From assembly GCA_017436905.1 (NCBI GenBank), contig JAFSCF010000007.1, forward strand, positions 55,624 to 119,623: 64,000 nt of DNA, given 5' to 3'. This document shows, piece after piece, positions 28,403 to 38,257 of this stretch. Under the pieces are notes generated by a model that was not told the origin of the DNA, ran no database searches, and was given only the letters and a program-made list of their open reading frames with translations. Each line of letters begins with the position of its first letter. Position 1 is the first letter of the stretch. The translations under genes were made by a program, and so were the position numbers. This stretch comes from Clostridia bacterium. GTDB taxonomy: Bacteria > Bacillota > Clostridia > UMGS1810.

Positions 28403-29815
28403 TTAATTCAAATATGTTCTTATAACTTCTCTGGCAATCGGTGCGGCTAAACTTCCGCCCGTTGAGCCTGCGTATTCAAGTATTACCGCAACGGCAATAT
28501 CATCATCTTCGTAAGATGCAAATGCTACAAACAATGCGTGCGTTTTTTCCGGGTCTTCATCTGTTTTTTCGTTTTCGGCAGTGCCGGTTTTTCCGCCCAC
28601 CTCAACACCCCAAATCTGTGCGTTAGTTCCCGTTCCGTGGTCTACTGTGTCTATCATTAATTGTTTTACAAATCCCGCTGTTTCGGATGAAAACGGGCTT
28701 GCGAGTGCCGACGGGCTTTCGCTTTTTACAGTTGTGCCGTTAGGCGTTTTAACAGATGATACAATGTATGGCTCCATCATTTTTCCGCCGTTTGCAATCG
28801 CACCGGTTATCATAGCAAGGTGCAGGGGCGATATAAGCGTTTTGCCCTGACCTATTGCCGTGGCGGCACGTTCTGCGTTGCTCATTTTAGATGTCTGGAA
28901 CTTACTTGTGGCGTAGGGGAAGTCTATGCCGAATTTTCTGTTAAACATAAGTGCGTCCGCCATTTTTTTAAAGTCTGCATTTTGCATAGCGGCGCCCATT
29001 GTGGCAAAGTATACGTTGCTCGACCGAGTAAAAGCCTTGTTTATATCTGTTTCGCCGTATGCGGCATTTTTGGTGTTTGCAAGGGTGTAGCCGCCGATAG
29101 TGGTTTTACCCTCCTGGTCGTCTATCACTTCATTTTCCATGCCCTGCTCGTACATCATTGCGGTTGTAACCATCTTAAACGTAGAGCCCGGCGGGTACAA
29201 TCCCATAGTGGCACGGTTTAAAAACGGCGAATATTCGCTTGAGTTTAAGTCGCTCCAACTGCGGTGCAGGTACGTTTCGTTAGGGTTAAAGTCGGGTTTG
29301 CTTACCATTGCTATAATTTCGCCCGTTTTTGGGTTTAATGCAACCAAAGCACCTCTGTAGCGCTCCATAAGGTTGCTCGCACGCAGTTGCGTGTCGTGGT
29401 CAATGGTTAAGTGCAGGTCGTTACCCTCGCTCATTTCACCTTTTATAAGGTTTTTTATGTTAAATACTGCGTTTAGGTTGTCCTGCCCTAAAAGGTTGGA
29501 ATTGTACGTTTTTTCAAGAAACGATTTGCCGTACGTTTTAGAAGAATACCCTATAACGTGCGAATACAGTTTTATATGCGGGTAGTAGCGTTTTTGCACA
29601 TCATCATCTATTTTGGAATACGCCAACACCTCGCCGTCACGGTCGTATATGGTGCCGCGCATAACAGACTCCTCACGTGCAAGTGTGCGTGCGTTTAAGT
29701 TGCTTGATGAATACTCGTCACGATAGAGAAAATCAACTGCGGTAAGGTAAATTATCAAGCCTAAAAACAATGCACTGATTAAAAGCAACACCCATGTGAT
29801 TTTTTTATCGTTCAT
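28403..29815 (-). CDS. Penicillin-binding protein, PbpA/FtsI-type transpeptidase
   Basis: 470 residues. One membrane helix (about 7-29) anchors an extracellular transpeptidase. All three penicillin-binding motifs are present: STFK near residue 211 (active-site Ser), SSN in TRSSNVYFATMG and KTG in GGKTGTAEN near 410. The N-terminal dimerisation region is short, and the length fits PbpA-like class B proteins that work with SEDS glycosyltransferases in peptidoglycan synthesis. It overlaps the upstream glycosyltransferase-CsaB gene by 11 bases, so both wall-related genes are translationally linked. Confidence 0.9.
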   Translation of the reverse strand: MNDKKITWVLLLISALFLGLIIYLTAVDFLYRDEYSSSNLNARTLAREESVMRGTIYDRDGEVLAYSKIDDDVQKRYYPHIKLYSHVIGYSSKTYGKSFLEKTYNSNLLGQDNLNAVFNIKNLIKGEMSEGNDLHLTIDHDTQLRASNLMERYRGALVALNPKTGEIIAMVSKPDFNPNETYLHRSWSDLNSSEYSPFLNRATMGLYPPGSTFKMVTTAMMYEQGMENEVIDDQEGKTTIGGYTLANTKNAAYGETDINKAFTRSSNVYFATMGAAMQNADFKKMADALMFNRKFGIDFPYATSKFQTSKMSNAERAATAIGQGKTLISPLHLAMITGAIANGGKMMEPYIVSSVKTPNGTTVKSESPSALASPFSSETAGFVKQLMIDTVDHGTGTNAQIWGVEVGGKTGTAENEKTDEDPEKTHALFVAFASYEDDDIAVAVILEYAGSTGGSLAAPIAREVIRTYLN

Positions 29816-32018
29816 GCTCTATCAACTCCACTGCAATCCGTGCATTTTCACGTGCTGCATCTTTAAATGACGGCAATCGCTCGCCAATACTTTGCGCAAT
29901 TTCACTGCGCTTTGCAAAGAATTCGTCAGCGATATTTACATATGTGCCGTTCGTAAGGGAATCGGGTGTAAGGCATCTTTCAAGCCCTGCAAACTTTTCA
30001 AATGACGAAACTTTCGGGTCATAGTCAACCCCAAGCACGGGCACGCCCAAAAGTGTGCCAAAGATAAGCATATGCAGTCTTACGGTAACTGCCGCTTCCG
30101 AAAGATTGAGTATTGCCAAAATATCGTCTGCGGTAAGGCTTTCATCAATAAGGACGCTTCTGCAGCCTGCAAGTTCTGCAATCTCACGGCTTACGGGCAT
30201 ATCCTTGGAATACTGCATAGGCACAATAACTGGTGTTAAGCCGTATTGAGCAGAAATGCGTGCGCAAATGTCTGCAAATGATTTTGCCGCATTGCCCATA
30301 TTCTTCCATCTGCGTACAGATAAGCAGAAAAACTTTTCGCTATTTTTGAGTCCGTACTTTTTAAGTATTTGTTTTGCATTTTCTGTATCGCCAACCGTAA
30401 GGCTCAGCGCAGGGTCGGCAGTTATTTTAATTTCGGGTGCTGTTACGCCCATGCTTTCAAGTAACTGCAAAGACTCATAATCACGCAGAGTTATAACGTC
30501 TACCGTGTTTAAAACCTTTGCGGCAAGTTTTTTGTTCAGCGGTTTGTTAATAGGGCCTATTCCGTTGCCGTACAGCATAACGGGTACGCCCTTTTTCTTT
30601 GCAAGCCTGATTATATAAAGATAATATAAAAGCGATTTTGTGCTCGTTACGTCCTGAATAAGACTTCCGCCACCCGCTATAAATAGTTTCACTTTGTTAA
30701 ACAACTTTCTTACAGCGAATATGTCAAATCGGTTTATTGAATGCACTCCGTAGTCCTGTGCTGTTATGGCAGGTTTGTACGAAAGTACAGTGGGCGAAAA
30801 ATACGGACGGATTGCGTAAATATCTTTTAATATTGCGTGCAAAAGCGCATCGTCACCGCAGTTGCCGTAACCGTAGTAGCCAAGTATTGCGGCGTCTGAG
30901 CCGTGCTGACGCATGGCGTCTGAGTACATCTGCTCGTTGTCGGAAACCATTTTGTCAATAGAATAGTGGTTTAAAACAACATCGCCTGCAAAGGTGCGCA
31001 GTTTTTCGGCATCTGCGTGTTCAAGATTAAAAAGGCTTATTATATCGTCTGCCATAGTGCGGCTGTTTACGGGTGCACATCCACGGCATGTAAAGTTGCA
31101 CGCGATGGCGGTTTTAAGTTTATCTTCGGTCATAATGCCGATATATCCGGGATCGCCCGCCACTATGCATAGGCGCTCCATTGCCATCGGCTCTAAAATC
31201 GCACGGCTTACACCTACGCAAACCGAAGATGTTGCAATAACTTCGTTGACGTCTGTACGAGGACCTGTTAATATTATTGCCCGTCTGCCGATGCGGTTGT
31301 TTACTTCGTCGGCTTTTTCTTTAAGCGCATCAAAGTGTTCACCGCCGCCAACTATTAAAAGTTGGGCATTGGGTACGTTTTTAGCAATATAGGTAAATTC
31401 GTCTATAAGCATATATGCACACGAGCATATGCCGTCGGAAAGTCTGCTTACATAGCATATTCTGTTTGCGTTGTCTGTAAGGTCAAATTCTTTTATAACT
31501 TTGCCTGCATCAATATTTTTATTAAACTTTTCGCTGCTGATGCCGTTGATACTTGTGTATATGTTTTCTTCTTTAACATCATAATTTTCTAAAAGATAAT
31601 TTTTTAAATCTTCACTTACTGCGAGAGTTTTGACGCCCCAACCCGAAAGATGACGGAGTATAAAAGATGTATCAAATGCGCCGTGAACTGTAGTTACAAA
31701 CACAAAATTGCAGCATTTTTTAAGTGTGCTTACAATAAACGCAGGAATTCTTGCGTGTGCGTGCACTATGTCGGGTTTTTCTGTGCGGATAATCTTTTTT
31801 AAAAGAGTTCGTGATGTAAGCATATCACTTATTTTTCTGCGTGCAAGCGGAACGGTGTAGTGCTTTATGCCGGCTTTTTCAAGTTGCTCGGCATACACGC
31901 CTCCTCCCGATGCCACGATTATATCGTAACCTCTGCGGTTTAATTCCGACGCAAGTTCAGCCACGTGCGTTTCGGCACCGCCGATGTCCAGACTTGCCAG
32001 AGTTATAAGGATTTTCAT
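29805..32018 (-). CDS. csaB: Fused GT4 glycosyltransferase and CsaB-type pyruvyltransferase
   Basis: 737 residues from the ATG at 32018 (AAAGGA about ten bases upstream). Residues 1 to about 360 are a GT-B glycosyltransferase of family 4 type (ITLASLDIGGAETHVAELAS, FVTTVHGAFD). Residues about 370-737 are a polysaccharide pyruvyl transferase of the CsaB type (LGYYGYGNCGDDALLHAI, FIAGGGSLIQDVTS, VRLHMLIFGTLLGVPVLG). CsaB adds pyruvate ketal to the secondary wall polymer that SLH domains recognise. CsaB is usually a separate protein of about 370 residues, so this is a fusion. It fits the SLH proteins encoded about 10 kb away. Confidence 0.88.
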   Translation of the reverse strand: MKILITLASLDIGGAETHVAELASELNRRGYDIIVASGGGVYAEQLEKAGIKHYTVPLARRKISDMLTSRTLLKKIIRTEKPDIVHAHARIPAFIVSTLKKCCNFVFVTTVHGAFDTSFILRHLSGWGVKTLAVSEDLKNYLLENYDVKEENIYTSINGISSEKFNKNIDAGKVIKEFDLTDNANRICYVSRLSDGICSCAYMLIDEFTYIAKNVPNAQLLIVGGGEHFDALKEKADEVNNRIGRRAIILTGPRTDVNEVIATSSVCVGVSRAILEPMAMERLCIVAGDPGYIGIMTEDKLKTAIACNFTCRGCAPVNSRTMADDIISLFNLEHADAEKLRTFAGDVVLNHYSIDKMVSDNEQMYSDAMRQHGSDAAILGYYGYGNCGDDALLHAILKDIYAIRPYFSPTVLSYKPAITAQDYGVHSINRFDIFAVRKLFNKVKLFIAGGGSLIQDVTSTKSLLYYLYIIRLAKKKGVPVMLYGNGIGPINKPLNKKLAAKVLNTVDVITLRDYESLQLLESMGVTAPEIKITADPALSLTVGDTENAKQILKKYGLKNSEKFFCLSVRRWKNMGNAAKSFADICARISAQYGLTPVIVPMQYSKDMPVSREIAELAGCRSVLIDESLTADDILAILNLSEAAVTVRLHMLIFGTLLGVPVLGVDYDPKVSSFEKFAGLERCLTPDSLTNGTYVNIADEFFAKRSEIAQSIGERLPSFKDAARENARIAVELIEHER

Positions 32019-32070
32019 TTGTATCAATCCTTTCAGTAAAGAGATAAATGCAAATTAATATAGCCTTTGA

Positions 32071-32126
32071 AAATAAAGTATAAAATTTTGCTTGAGTATA
32101 TTTAGGCAAAATTTTATACTTTATTT
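32071..32126. repeat. Conserved-loop hairpin B
   Basis: A perfect 21-bp stem (32071-32091 with 32106-32126). On the minus strand the loop reads CTAAATATACTCAA. It sits back to back with hairpin C in the gap between the pseudouridine-synthase gene and the glycosyltransferase gene. Confidence 0.85.
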
Positions 32127-32146
32127 CCTTTTGTGTTCTGCAGAGA

Positions 32147-32196
32147 GTTGTTATTTGCCATCGCCTAAATATGTCAAAGCGATGGCAAATAACAAC
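32147..32196. repeat. Conserved-loop hairpin C
   Basis: A perfect 18-bp stem (32147-32164 with 32179-32196). The plus-strand loop is CTAAATATGTCAAA. It lies 14 bp beyond the stop of the minus-strand pseudouridine-synthase gene, with its motif facing the opposite way to hairpin B. Confidence 0.85.
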
Positions 32197-32210
32197 TACC
32201 TCTTATATGT

Positions 32211-33158
32211 CTATTTCTTATACCACGGAATATTTTGTTTATCCACTTCAAACGATTTTCCGTTTAAGTACGAAAGTATGTTGTCGTCAGTAAAAGCGAA
32301 CTCTGTTTTGTACGAGTATAACGCCTGATATTTAAGGCCTACTTTTTTGTTGAACTCGTTTGTGCCGTATTTGCCGTCGCCCGCAAGTGGGTGACCTATA
32401 TGTGCCATCTGCGCACGTATCTGGTGCGTTCTGCCGGTTATTAAGTCAATCTCCAAATAACTTGCCAAAGCCGTAGCACCTACGGTTTTGTATTTTGTTA
32501 CGCACTTTTTGTAGCCGTCTTTTGGCGTGTCGCTTAAATACACACGGTTTTGCGATTCGTTTTTTTGCAGATATGCCACAAGCGTGCCCGATTCAGGCTT
32601 TACGTGCCCTTGCACCATACAGAGATAATACTTTTTAATCTCGCGTGATTTGATTTTTTCGTTTATAGCCCTTAGTGCGGCAGCGTTTTTTGCGGCAATT
32701 ACTATTCCGCCCGTGTTTCTGTCTATGCGGTTGCACAGTGCGGGTGCAAAAGACTGCTCGTCCTGAGGGTTATATTCCCCCTTTTGGTAAAGGTATGCCT
32801 TTATGTGCGAGATGAGTGTGTTGAATTTTTCGCTGTCGTCCTCGTGGACTATCATACCAACTTTTTTGTCGATAAGCATTATATTTTCGTCTTCATATAT
32901 AATGTTTAAGTCGGGCTTTACCTTTATAAACGATGTGTCAGATACAACCTCGCCGAAAAACTCGTCATTTATATACATATCAAGCACGTCGCCCTCGGCA
33001 AGTTTAACATTGCCCTCGGCTTTTTTGCCGTTTAGTTTAATACGTTTTTTGCGCAGGCATTTGTATATCATACTCTGCGGACAAGTCTTTAAAAATTTAG
33101 TAAGAAACTTGTCCAGTCTCTGCCCTGCATCGTTGGCGCCAACGGTTACTGTTCTCAT
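32211..33158 (-). CDS. RluA-family 23S rRNA pseudouridine synthase
   Basis: 315 residues. An N-terminal S4 RNA-binding domain (QRLDKFLTKFLK to RKKRIKLNGKKAEG) is followed by the catalytic domain with NRIDRNTGG near residue 140, where the Asp is the nucleophile (family pattern HRLDxxTSG). GRTHQIRAQMAHIGHPLAGD is also typical. It isomerises uridines in rRNA; RluC or RluD specificity cannot be assigned. The start overlaps the stop of the upstream TPR gene by four bases. It ends in TAG, the only host gene in the window with this stop. Confidence 0.92.
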   Translation of the reverse strand: MRTVTVGANDAGQRLDKFLTKFLKTCPQSMIYKCLRKKRIKLNGKKAEGNVKLAEGDVLDMYINDEFFGEVVSDTSFIKVKPDLNIIYEDENIMLIDKKVGMIVHEDDSEKFNTLISHIKAYLYQKGEYNPQDEQSFAPALCNRIDRNTGGIVIAAKNAAALRAINEKIKSREIKKYYLCMVQGHVKPESGTLVAYLQKNESQNRVYLSDTPKDGYKKCVTKYKTVGATALASYLEIDLITGRTHQIRAQMAHIGHPLAGDGKYGTNEFNKKVGLKYQALYSYKTEFAFTDDNILSYLNGKSFEVDKQNIPWYKK

Positions 33159-34009
33159 TCGTTTTCTCCGTCTTTTTCGTCTGCCATCTTTTCGTTCAAA
33201 GCGTCTATTGCTGCCTGCACCTGCTCGTGAGTAACGGTTGAAAGGTACTTAACGGATATTGTAAGCGCCTTTTTGTAGTTTGCCATAGCCGCCTCGTACT
33301 CGCCGAGTTTTTCAAGCACCATACCATAGTTATAGTAAGGCTCTATAAATGTGGGGTCTTCTTCTATAAGTTCGGCATATATTTCGTCTGCCGCATTGAT
33401 ATTGCCGCACAGATAGTAGTTAAGTGCGAGGTTATCACGAATGCTCTGGTCGGTATCGTTGTATTCAAGTGCTTCTTTGTTGAATTCAAGCGCCTTTGCG
33501 TACTGACCGTTTAAAAGATAGTACGTACCGAGTGTGCCGTACATAACGGTTGAGCGAAAGCCCGTGTTGTACACTTCTTCCAATTCTTCAATAGCCTCGG
33601 TTATCTGCCCCCGTTTCCATTTAATGATAGAAAGATTAAGGTGCGATGGTGAAGAAAACTCATCACCGAGTTTATCTTTAAACATAAACATTGTTTTGTT
33701 TATTAAACGTTCGCTTTTGTCCAAAACGCCGTCACGGATAAGCATATACGCATAAATAAGTTGTGTGCGGGGGCGCATTTTTCCGGTTTTAAGCGCACGT
33801 TCAAACCACAAAAACGCCTTGCCGTGGTCGCCTTTGTTGTAGGTTATCTGCGCATATGTGCTCATAAGGTCGGCACGCAGGATAAACGCAAGAAAAGCAA
33901 AGCCTGCAAGCATAACAACCGTGCCGACAATCCATCCCAAACGGAACGCAAACGATACTATAAAAAACGATATAACTAAATATATAAGCGGTTTTATAAG
34001 TTTTTTCAT
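33155..34009 (-). CDS. Membrane-anchored TPR protein
   Basis: 284 residues with two hydrophobic helices at the N-terminus (about 7-25 and 28-45), then several tetratricopeptide repeats (for example SVFRSTVMYGTLGTYYLLNG-like and YYNYGMVLEKLGEYEAAMAN). TPRs mediate protein contacts. No enzymatic domain is visible and the partner is unknown. It sits 11 bases after asnS and overlaps the pseudouridine synthase gene (ATGA), so the three are one operon. Confidence 0.85.
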   Translation of the reverse strand: MKKLIKPLIYLVISFFIVSFAFRLGWIVGTVVMLAGFAFLAFILRADLMSTYAQITYNKGDHGKAFLWFERALKTGKMRPRTQLIYAYMLIRDGVLDKSERLINKTMFMFKDKLGDEFSSPSHLNLSIIKWKRGQITEAIEELEEVYNTGFRSTVMYGTLGTYYLLNGQYAKALEFNKEALEYNDTDQSIRDNLALNYYLCGNINAADEIYAELIEEDPTFIEPYYNYGMVLEKLGEYEAAMANYKKALTISVKYLSTVTHEQVQAAIDALNEKMADEKDGENE

Positions 34010-34020
34010 TTCCTTACCTC

Positions 34021-35415
34021 TTAGAACTCAGCATTATTTACAGTTCTGGGGAACGACTGTACGTCACGGATATTTGACATACCTGTCATATACATAATAA
34101 GTCTTTCAAAACCAAGACCGAATCCTGCATGGCGTGTACCTCCGAATTTGCGCAGGTCAAGGTACCAGTCGTAGTCTTTCGGATTCAAACCGAGTTCGTT
34201 GATGCGTGCAAGCAGTTTGTCGTAATCTGCCTCTCTTTCACTGCCGCCGATAATCTCGCCAACACCGGGAACGAGCAAGTCCATAGCGGCAACAGTTTTG
34301 CCATCGTCGTTAAGTTTCATATAGAAAGCCTTGATGTCTTTCGGATAATCTGTAACGAACACAGGCTTTTTAAGCAGTTTTTCTGTTAAATATCTCTCGT
34401 GCTCTGTTTGTAAGTCAATGCCCCATTCTACGGGATAGTCAAACTTCTCGCCGCTGTTTTTAAGCAGTTCAACGGCTTCTGTATAGGTAACGTGCGCAAA
34501 CTCGCTGTTTACTATATTGTTAAGTCTTTCAAGCAGACCTTTGTCTACAAATGTGCCGAAGAAGTTCATCTCCTCGGGGATATTCTCCAAGCAGTAGTTG
34601 ATTACATATTTAATCATATCCTCAGCAAGGCACATATCGTCTGCAATGTCTGCAAAGGCAATCTCAGGCTCAATCATCCAGAACTCTGCCGCATGACGGG
34701 CTGTGTTAGAGTTCTCTGCACGGAAAGTAGGGCCGAATGTGTATACTTTTCTAAATGCCATTGCGTGAGTTTCAACCTCTAACTGACCGCTAACGGTTAA
34801 GTTAGTGCTTTTGCCGAAAAAGTCCTGAGAAAAGTCTACTTTTCCGTCAGCCATCGGCAGATTATCCATATCAAGAGTTGTTACACGGAACATCTCGCCA
34901 GCGCCCTCGGCATCGCTTGCGGTGATGATGGGTGTGTGAACGTACACAAATCCTCTTTCCTGGAAGAACTTGTGTATAGCATAAGCAGCAGTTGAACGTA
35001 CACGGAATACTGCGTTAAATGTGTTTGCTCTGGGGCGCAGATGCGCAATAGAGCGCAGATACTCAAATGAGTGGCGTTTGTTCTGCAAAGGATAGTCGGG
35101 AGTGGATTTGCCCTCTATCATAACCTCGGTTGCTTTAAGTTCAAAAGGCTGTTTAGCATCGGGTGTTGGCACGAGTATACCACGTACAAATACGCTTGAG
35201 CCGATATTTAACTTTGCAACCTCGTCATAATTTGAAATGTTTTCCTTTTCAAAAACAACCTGAAGATTTTTAAAGAATGTGCCGTCGTTGAGTTCTATAA
35301 AACCGAACACATTTGACGCACGCAGACTTTTAACCCAGCCTGCCACAAAAATTTCTTTGTTGTCGTACTCGCCGTTTGCACGGAAAAGTTTTTTAATTTC
35401 AATTGAATGTTCCAT
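34021..35415 (-). CDS. asnS: Asparaginyl-tRNA synthetase
   Basis: 464 residues, normal length. An N-terminal OB-fold anticodon-binding domain ([20 protein letters not shown]) precedes a class II catalytic core with motif 2 ([20 protein letters not shown]) and motif 3 ([15 protein letters not shown]). It charges tRNA-Asn in the cytoplasm. An AAGGAGATACAG site precedes the ATG. It follows the ComM-like gene by 28 bases. Confidence 0.96.
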   Translation of the reverse strand: MEHSIEIKKLFRANGEYDNKEIFVAGWVKSLRASNVFGFIELNDGTFFKNLQVVFEKENISNYDEVAKLNIGSSVFVRGILVPTPDAKQPFELKATEVMIEGKSTPDYPLQNKRHSFEYLRSIAHLRPRANTFNAVFRVRSTAAYAIHKFFQERGFVYVHTPIITASDAEGAGEMFRVTTLDMDNLPMADGKVDFSQDFFGKSTNLTVSGQLEVETHAMAFRKVYTFGPTFRAENSNTARHAAEFWMIEPEIAFADIADDMCLAEDMIKYVINYCLENIPEEMNFFGTFVDKGLLERLNNIVNSEFAHVTYTEAVELLKNSGEKFDYPVEWGIDLQTEHERYLTEKLLKKPVFVTDYPKDIKAFYMKLNDDGKTVAAMDLLVPGVGEIIGGSEREADYDKLLARINELGLNPKDYDWYLDLRKFGGTRHAGFGLGFERLIMYMTGMSNIRDVQSFPRTVNNAEF

Positions 35416-35443
35416 TATCTGTATCTCCTTAAAAAATTATTTA

Positions 35444-36979
35444 TTATTTAAACCAGAATTTTTTGTCCAGACTTCTGTACTGAACTGCTTCTGCAATATG
35501 GTTTGCTTTTATATCGGCACTGCCGTCTACATCGGCAATGGTGCGTGCCACTTTAAGTATTCTTGTATATCCTCTTGCTGAAAGACCAAGTTTTTCAAAT
35601 ACGTCTGTTAAAAGTTTTTGAGATTGCCCGTCCAGTTTGCAATACTTTTCAAGCCCCTTGCTGTCGAGTCCTGCATTGGTTGAATATTTTTCGTTCTTGT
35701 ATCGCTCTGCCTGAACGGCACGTGCTGCCATAACAGAGCGCTTCATCTCGGCGCTTGATGCGGTTTTCTTTTGAGTTGAAAGATCTGAATATTTAACCGA
35801 CGGCACCTGAATGTGCATATCTATTCTGTCGAGCATCGGTCCTGAAATTTTGCTCATATACCGTTGGATTTCGCCTGCACTGCACTTGCACTCACGGCTT
35901 GTATCTCCATAGTATCCGCATTTGCAAGGGTTCATACTCGCAACCAGCATAACATCACTCGGGAAAGTTACAACTCCGTTTGCCCTTGCAACGGTAAACG
36001 CTCTGTCTTCAAGCGGCTGACGCATTGCGTCTATGGTGTCTTTTCTAAATTCAGGGAATTCATCTAAAAACAAAACGCCTTTGTGTGCTAAACAAATCTC
36101 GCCCGGTTTGGGGTTTGTGCCTCCGCCCGTTATTGCCACCGCCGACACCGTGTGGTGCGGATTTCGGAACGGTCTTGTTGTTATAAGCGACGTTTTTTGC
36201 GGAAGTTTGCCTGCTATTGAATATATTTTGGTAACCTCAAGCGCTTCTTCAAATGTAAGGTCGGGCATAATGGTCGGCAACCTTTGCGCCAGCATTGTCT
36301 TGCCTGCCCCCGGCGCTCCAACCATGAGCACGTTGAGGCCCGAAGCACATGCAATAGTCAGACACCTCTTGGCGGCATCTTGGCCCTTTACGTCTGCATA
36401 GTCGCCGCATATACTTTGCGGGGCAGAAAAAGCGCCGTTAATATCTATTTTGGTCGGTTGAATGGGTATCTCGCCCGTTAAGTGGTGCACCGCCTGTGAA
36501 AGTGTGGTTGCTCCGTAAACTTCTATACCGTCAACAACTGCTGCCTCTGCCGCATTTGCATACGGTACTATCGCCTTTGTAATGCCGTTTTTGTAAGCCT
36601 CCAGCACCATCGGTAAAACTCCGTTTACACCACGCAGACTGCCGTCGAGCGCCAACTCGCCGATAAATATATAATCCTCTGTAAACCGGCTGTCTATCTG
36701 CGCCGATGCTGCCATTATAGCAAGTGTGATTGGCAGGTCGAACACAGAGCCCTCTTTACGTATATACGCAGGGGCAAGGTTTACCACCACACGCCGCTGC
36801 GGAAAGATAAAATCAGAGTTGTTGATTGCCGAGCGCACACGCTCTTTTGATTCTTTAACGCTTGCATCGGGCAAACCAACTATGTCTACAGACGGCAAAC
36901 CCTGACAGCAGTCAGCCTCTATAGTAACTATAACGCCGTCTATACCCGACAGCGCACAACTTTTTGTTTTTGCTATCAA
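35444..36979 (-). CDS. YifB/ComM-family Mg-chelatase-like AAA ATPase
   Basis: 511 residues from the TTG at 36979, which lies eight bases after GAGG and gives the family-typical start IAKTKSCALSGIDG; a GTG nine bases upstream is too close to the site. It has an N-terminal ChlI-like domain (LPSVDIVGLPDASVKESKER), Walker A GAPGAGKTML, Walker B LFLDEFPEF and a C-terminal Mg-chelatase domain (YTRILKVARTIADVDGS). ComM proteins are hexameric helicases that help branch migration during natural transformation. A role in DNA uptake here is inferred from the family. Confidence 0.9.
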   Translation of the reverse strand: MIAKTKSCALSGIDGVIVTIEADCCQGLPSVDIVGLPDASVKESKERVRSAINNSDFIFPQRRVVVNLAPAYIRKEGSVFDLPITLAIMAASAQIDSRFTEDYIFIGELALDGSLRGVNGVLPMVLEAYKNGITKAIVPYANAAEAAVVDGIEVYGATTLSQAVHHLTGEIPIQPTKIDINGAFSAPQSICGDYADVKGQDAAKRCLTIACASGLNVLMVGAPGAGKTMLAQRLPTIMPDLTFEEALEVTKIYSIAGKLPQKTSLITTRPFRNPHHTVSAVAITGGGTNPKPGEICLAHKGVLFLDEFPEFRKDTIDAMRQPLEDRAFTVARANGVVTFPSDVMLVASMNPCKCGYYGDTSRECKCSAGEIQRYMSKISGPMLDRIDMHIQVPSVKYSDLSTQKKTASSAEMKRSVMAARAVQAERYKNEKYSTNAGLDSKGLEKYCKLDGQSQKLLTDVFEKLGLSARGYTRILKVARTIADVDGSADIKANHIAEAVQYRSLDKKFWFK

Positions 36980-37000
36980 TGTTTGCACCTCTGTTTCTTT

Positions 37001-38014
37001 TTAAATTTGCGATTTAATTTTATTATATAATCGCTCTGCATAATACTTAAATCCGTCATCATTGGGGTGCAGTCTTAAATCTGCAAAATATTTTTCGTCT
37101 TGGGGAACAAAATCAAATCCCGAAATTACCGTAATATTTTCGATATTTTTAACTGCGTTTCTTATATTTTGCTCAACTTTCTCAAAATTTCCGAATACCC
37201 TGTGTTCGTGCATATCTTTTCGCCATATCGGTGTAATGGCAAATATTTTTGTTTTCGGATAGTTTTGCGAAATGTTTTTATAAAAAGCGTTGCAGTTGCT
37301 GTTGAAGGTTACTTCGTCTATATTATTCCAATCGTTTGTGCCGTATGCTACAGTTATGTAGTCAGGAACAAATGGCTCTGCCGTTTTTGCAAGTTCTGCA
37401 AAAAAGCGTTCCCCACCTATTGCTTTATTAAATTCTTCAGCACCGAGCATATCGGAAAGTTTTACAATATATCGGTTAGAAGGGCGCAATGCATCGTACC
37501 CGTGCGTTATGGAATCCCCAAAGGCAAGCAGTTTCTTTTTTTGTTTTACGCCTTTTATAAAAGCATTGTCGTCTATGGAAATTTCTTTGATTAATGTGTT
37601 TACCGACCAAGGCAGATGAACACATACAGTTTTTTCGCCTTCGCCAAGTTGAAAACTTTTCGAAAATTCCCCCAAAGGAAATTCCAGTTTTGTATAGTCA
37701 TGCGGTAATTTTATATCAGAAAAATTATCGATGTACCCTATAGGTTTTTCATTTACAAAAACATCAACAGAAAAATACTTTCTTGAAGATGAAGCCTTTG
37801 TTTCAAATTGCAAAAATAAATTCTTGCTGTCTGTTTTAAATAAAAATTTAATTCCCGCAGTGGAAAAAGTTTTATTGTAAAAATCATGATTTGTTATTTT
37901 ATATAGTTGCTCTTGCTCAGGAGTAAACCGTTTTAAAGAAATCAATGAGTTTACTTCTTCAACAACAGCAGCACCTGTTGCAATGTCTTTTATCTGGTGT
38001 ATACTTAATTTCAT
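37001..38014 (-). CDS. SGNH/GDSL-family esterase
   Basis: 337 residues from the ATG at 38014, which follows GAGGG; an open frame upstream of it has no site. There is no signal peptide. An N-terminal beta-sandwich domain of about 160 residues precedes an SGNH hydrolase domain with block I FGDSITHGYD (catalytic Ser), block III YGTNDWN and the C-terminal DLRLHPNDDG (Asp/His pair). Such two-domain esterases often remove acetyl or other acyl groups from sugars; the substrate is not known here. Confidence 0.88.
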   Translation of the reverse strand: MKLSIHQIKDIATGAAVVEEVNSLISLKRFTPEQEQLYKITNHDFYNKTFSTAGIKFLFKTDSKNLFLQFETKASSSRKYFSVDVFVNEKPIGYIDNFSDIKLPHDYTKLEFPLGEFSKSFQLGEGEKTVCVHLPWSVNTLIKEISIDDNAFIKGVKQKKKLLAFGDSITHGYDALRPSNRYIVKLSDMLGAEEFNKAIGGERFFAELAKTAEPFVPDYITVAYGTNDWNNIDEVTFNSNCNAFYKNISQNYPKTKIFAITPIWRKDMHEHRVFGNFEKVEQNIRNAVKNIENITVISGFDFVPQDEKYFADLRLHPNDDGFKYYAERLYNKIKSQI

Positions 38015-38185
38015 ATTTACCCTCTTTTTAGGATTTTTAATAACTGCTACGGATTCAGCAATGCATACATAGTAAATTATACCACCAAATAATAATATTT
38101 TCAACATTTAAATAACAATATTTTCTCTATATTTGCTTTCTAATGTTAAAAAACTGTAAACATTGATTAAAATTAAAGAAAAGTA

Positions 38186-38215
38186 TTGTTAAAATAAGGC
38201 TTTGTATGGTATACT
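38186..38215 (+). promoter_or_regulatory. Probable secA promoter
   Basis: TTGTTA, 18-bp spacer, TATACT, about 42 bp before the secA start. Confidence 0.6.
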
Positions 38216-38257
38216 ATCTGTGTATGTCTTTAAATACCGGAAAGGACGGCATTGGTA

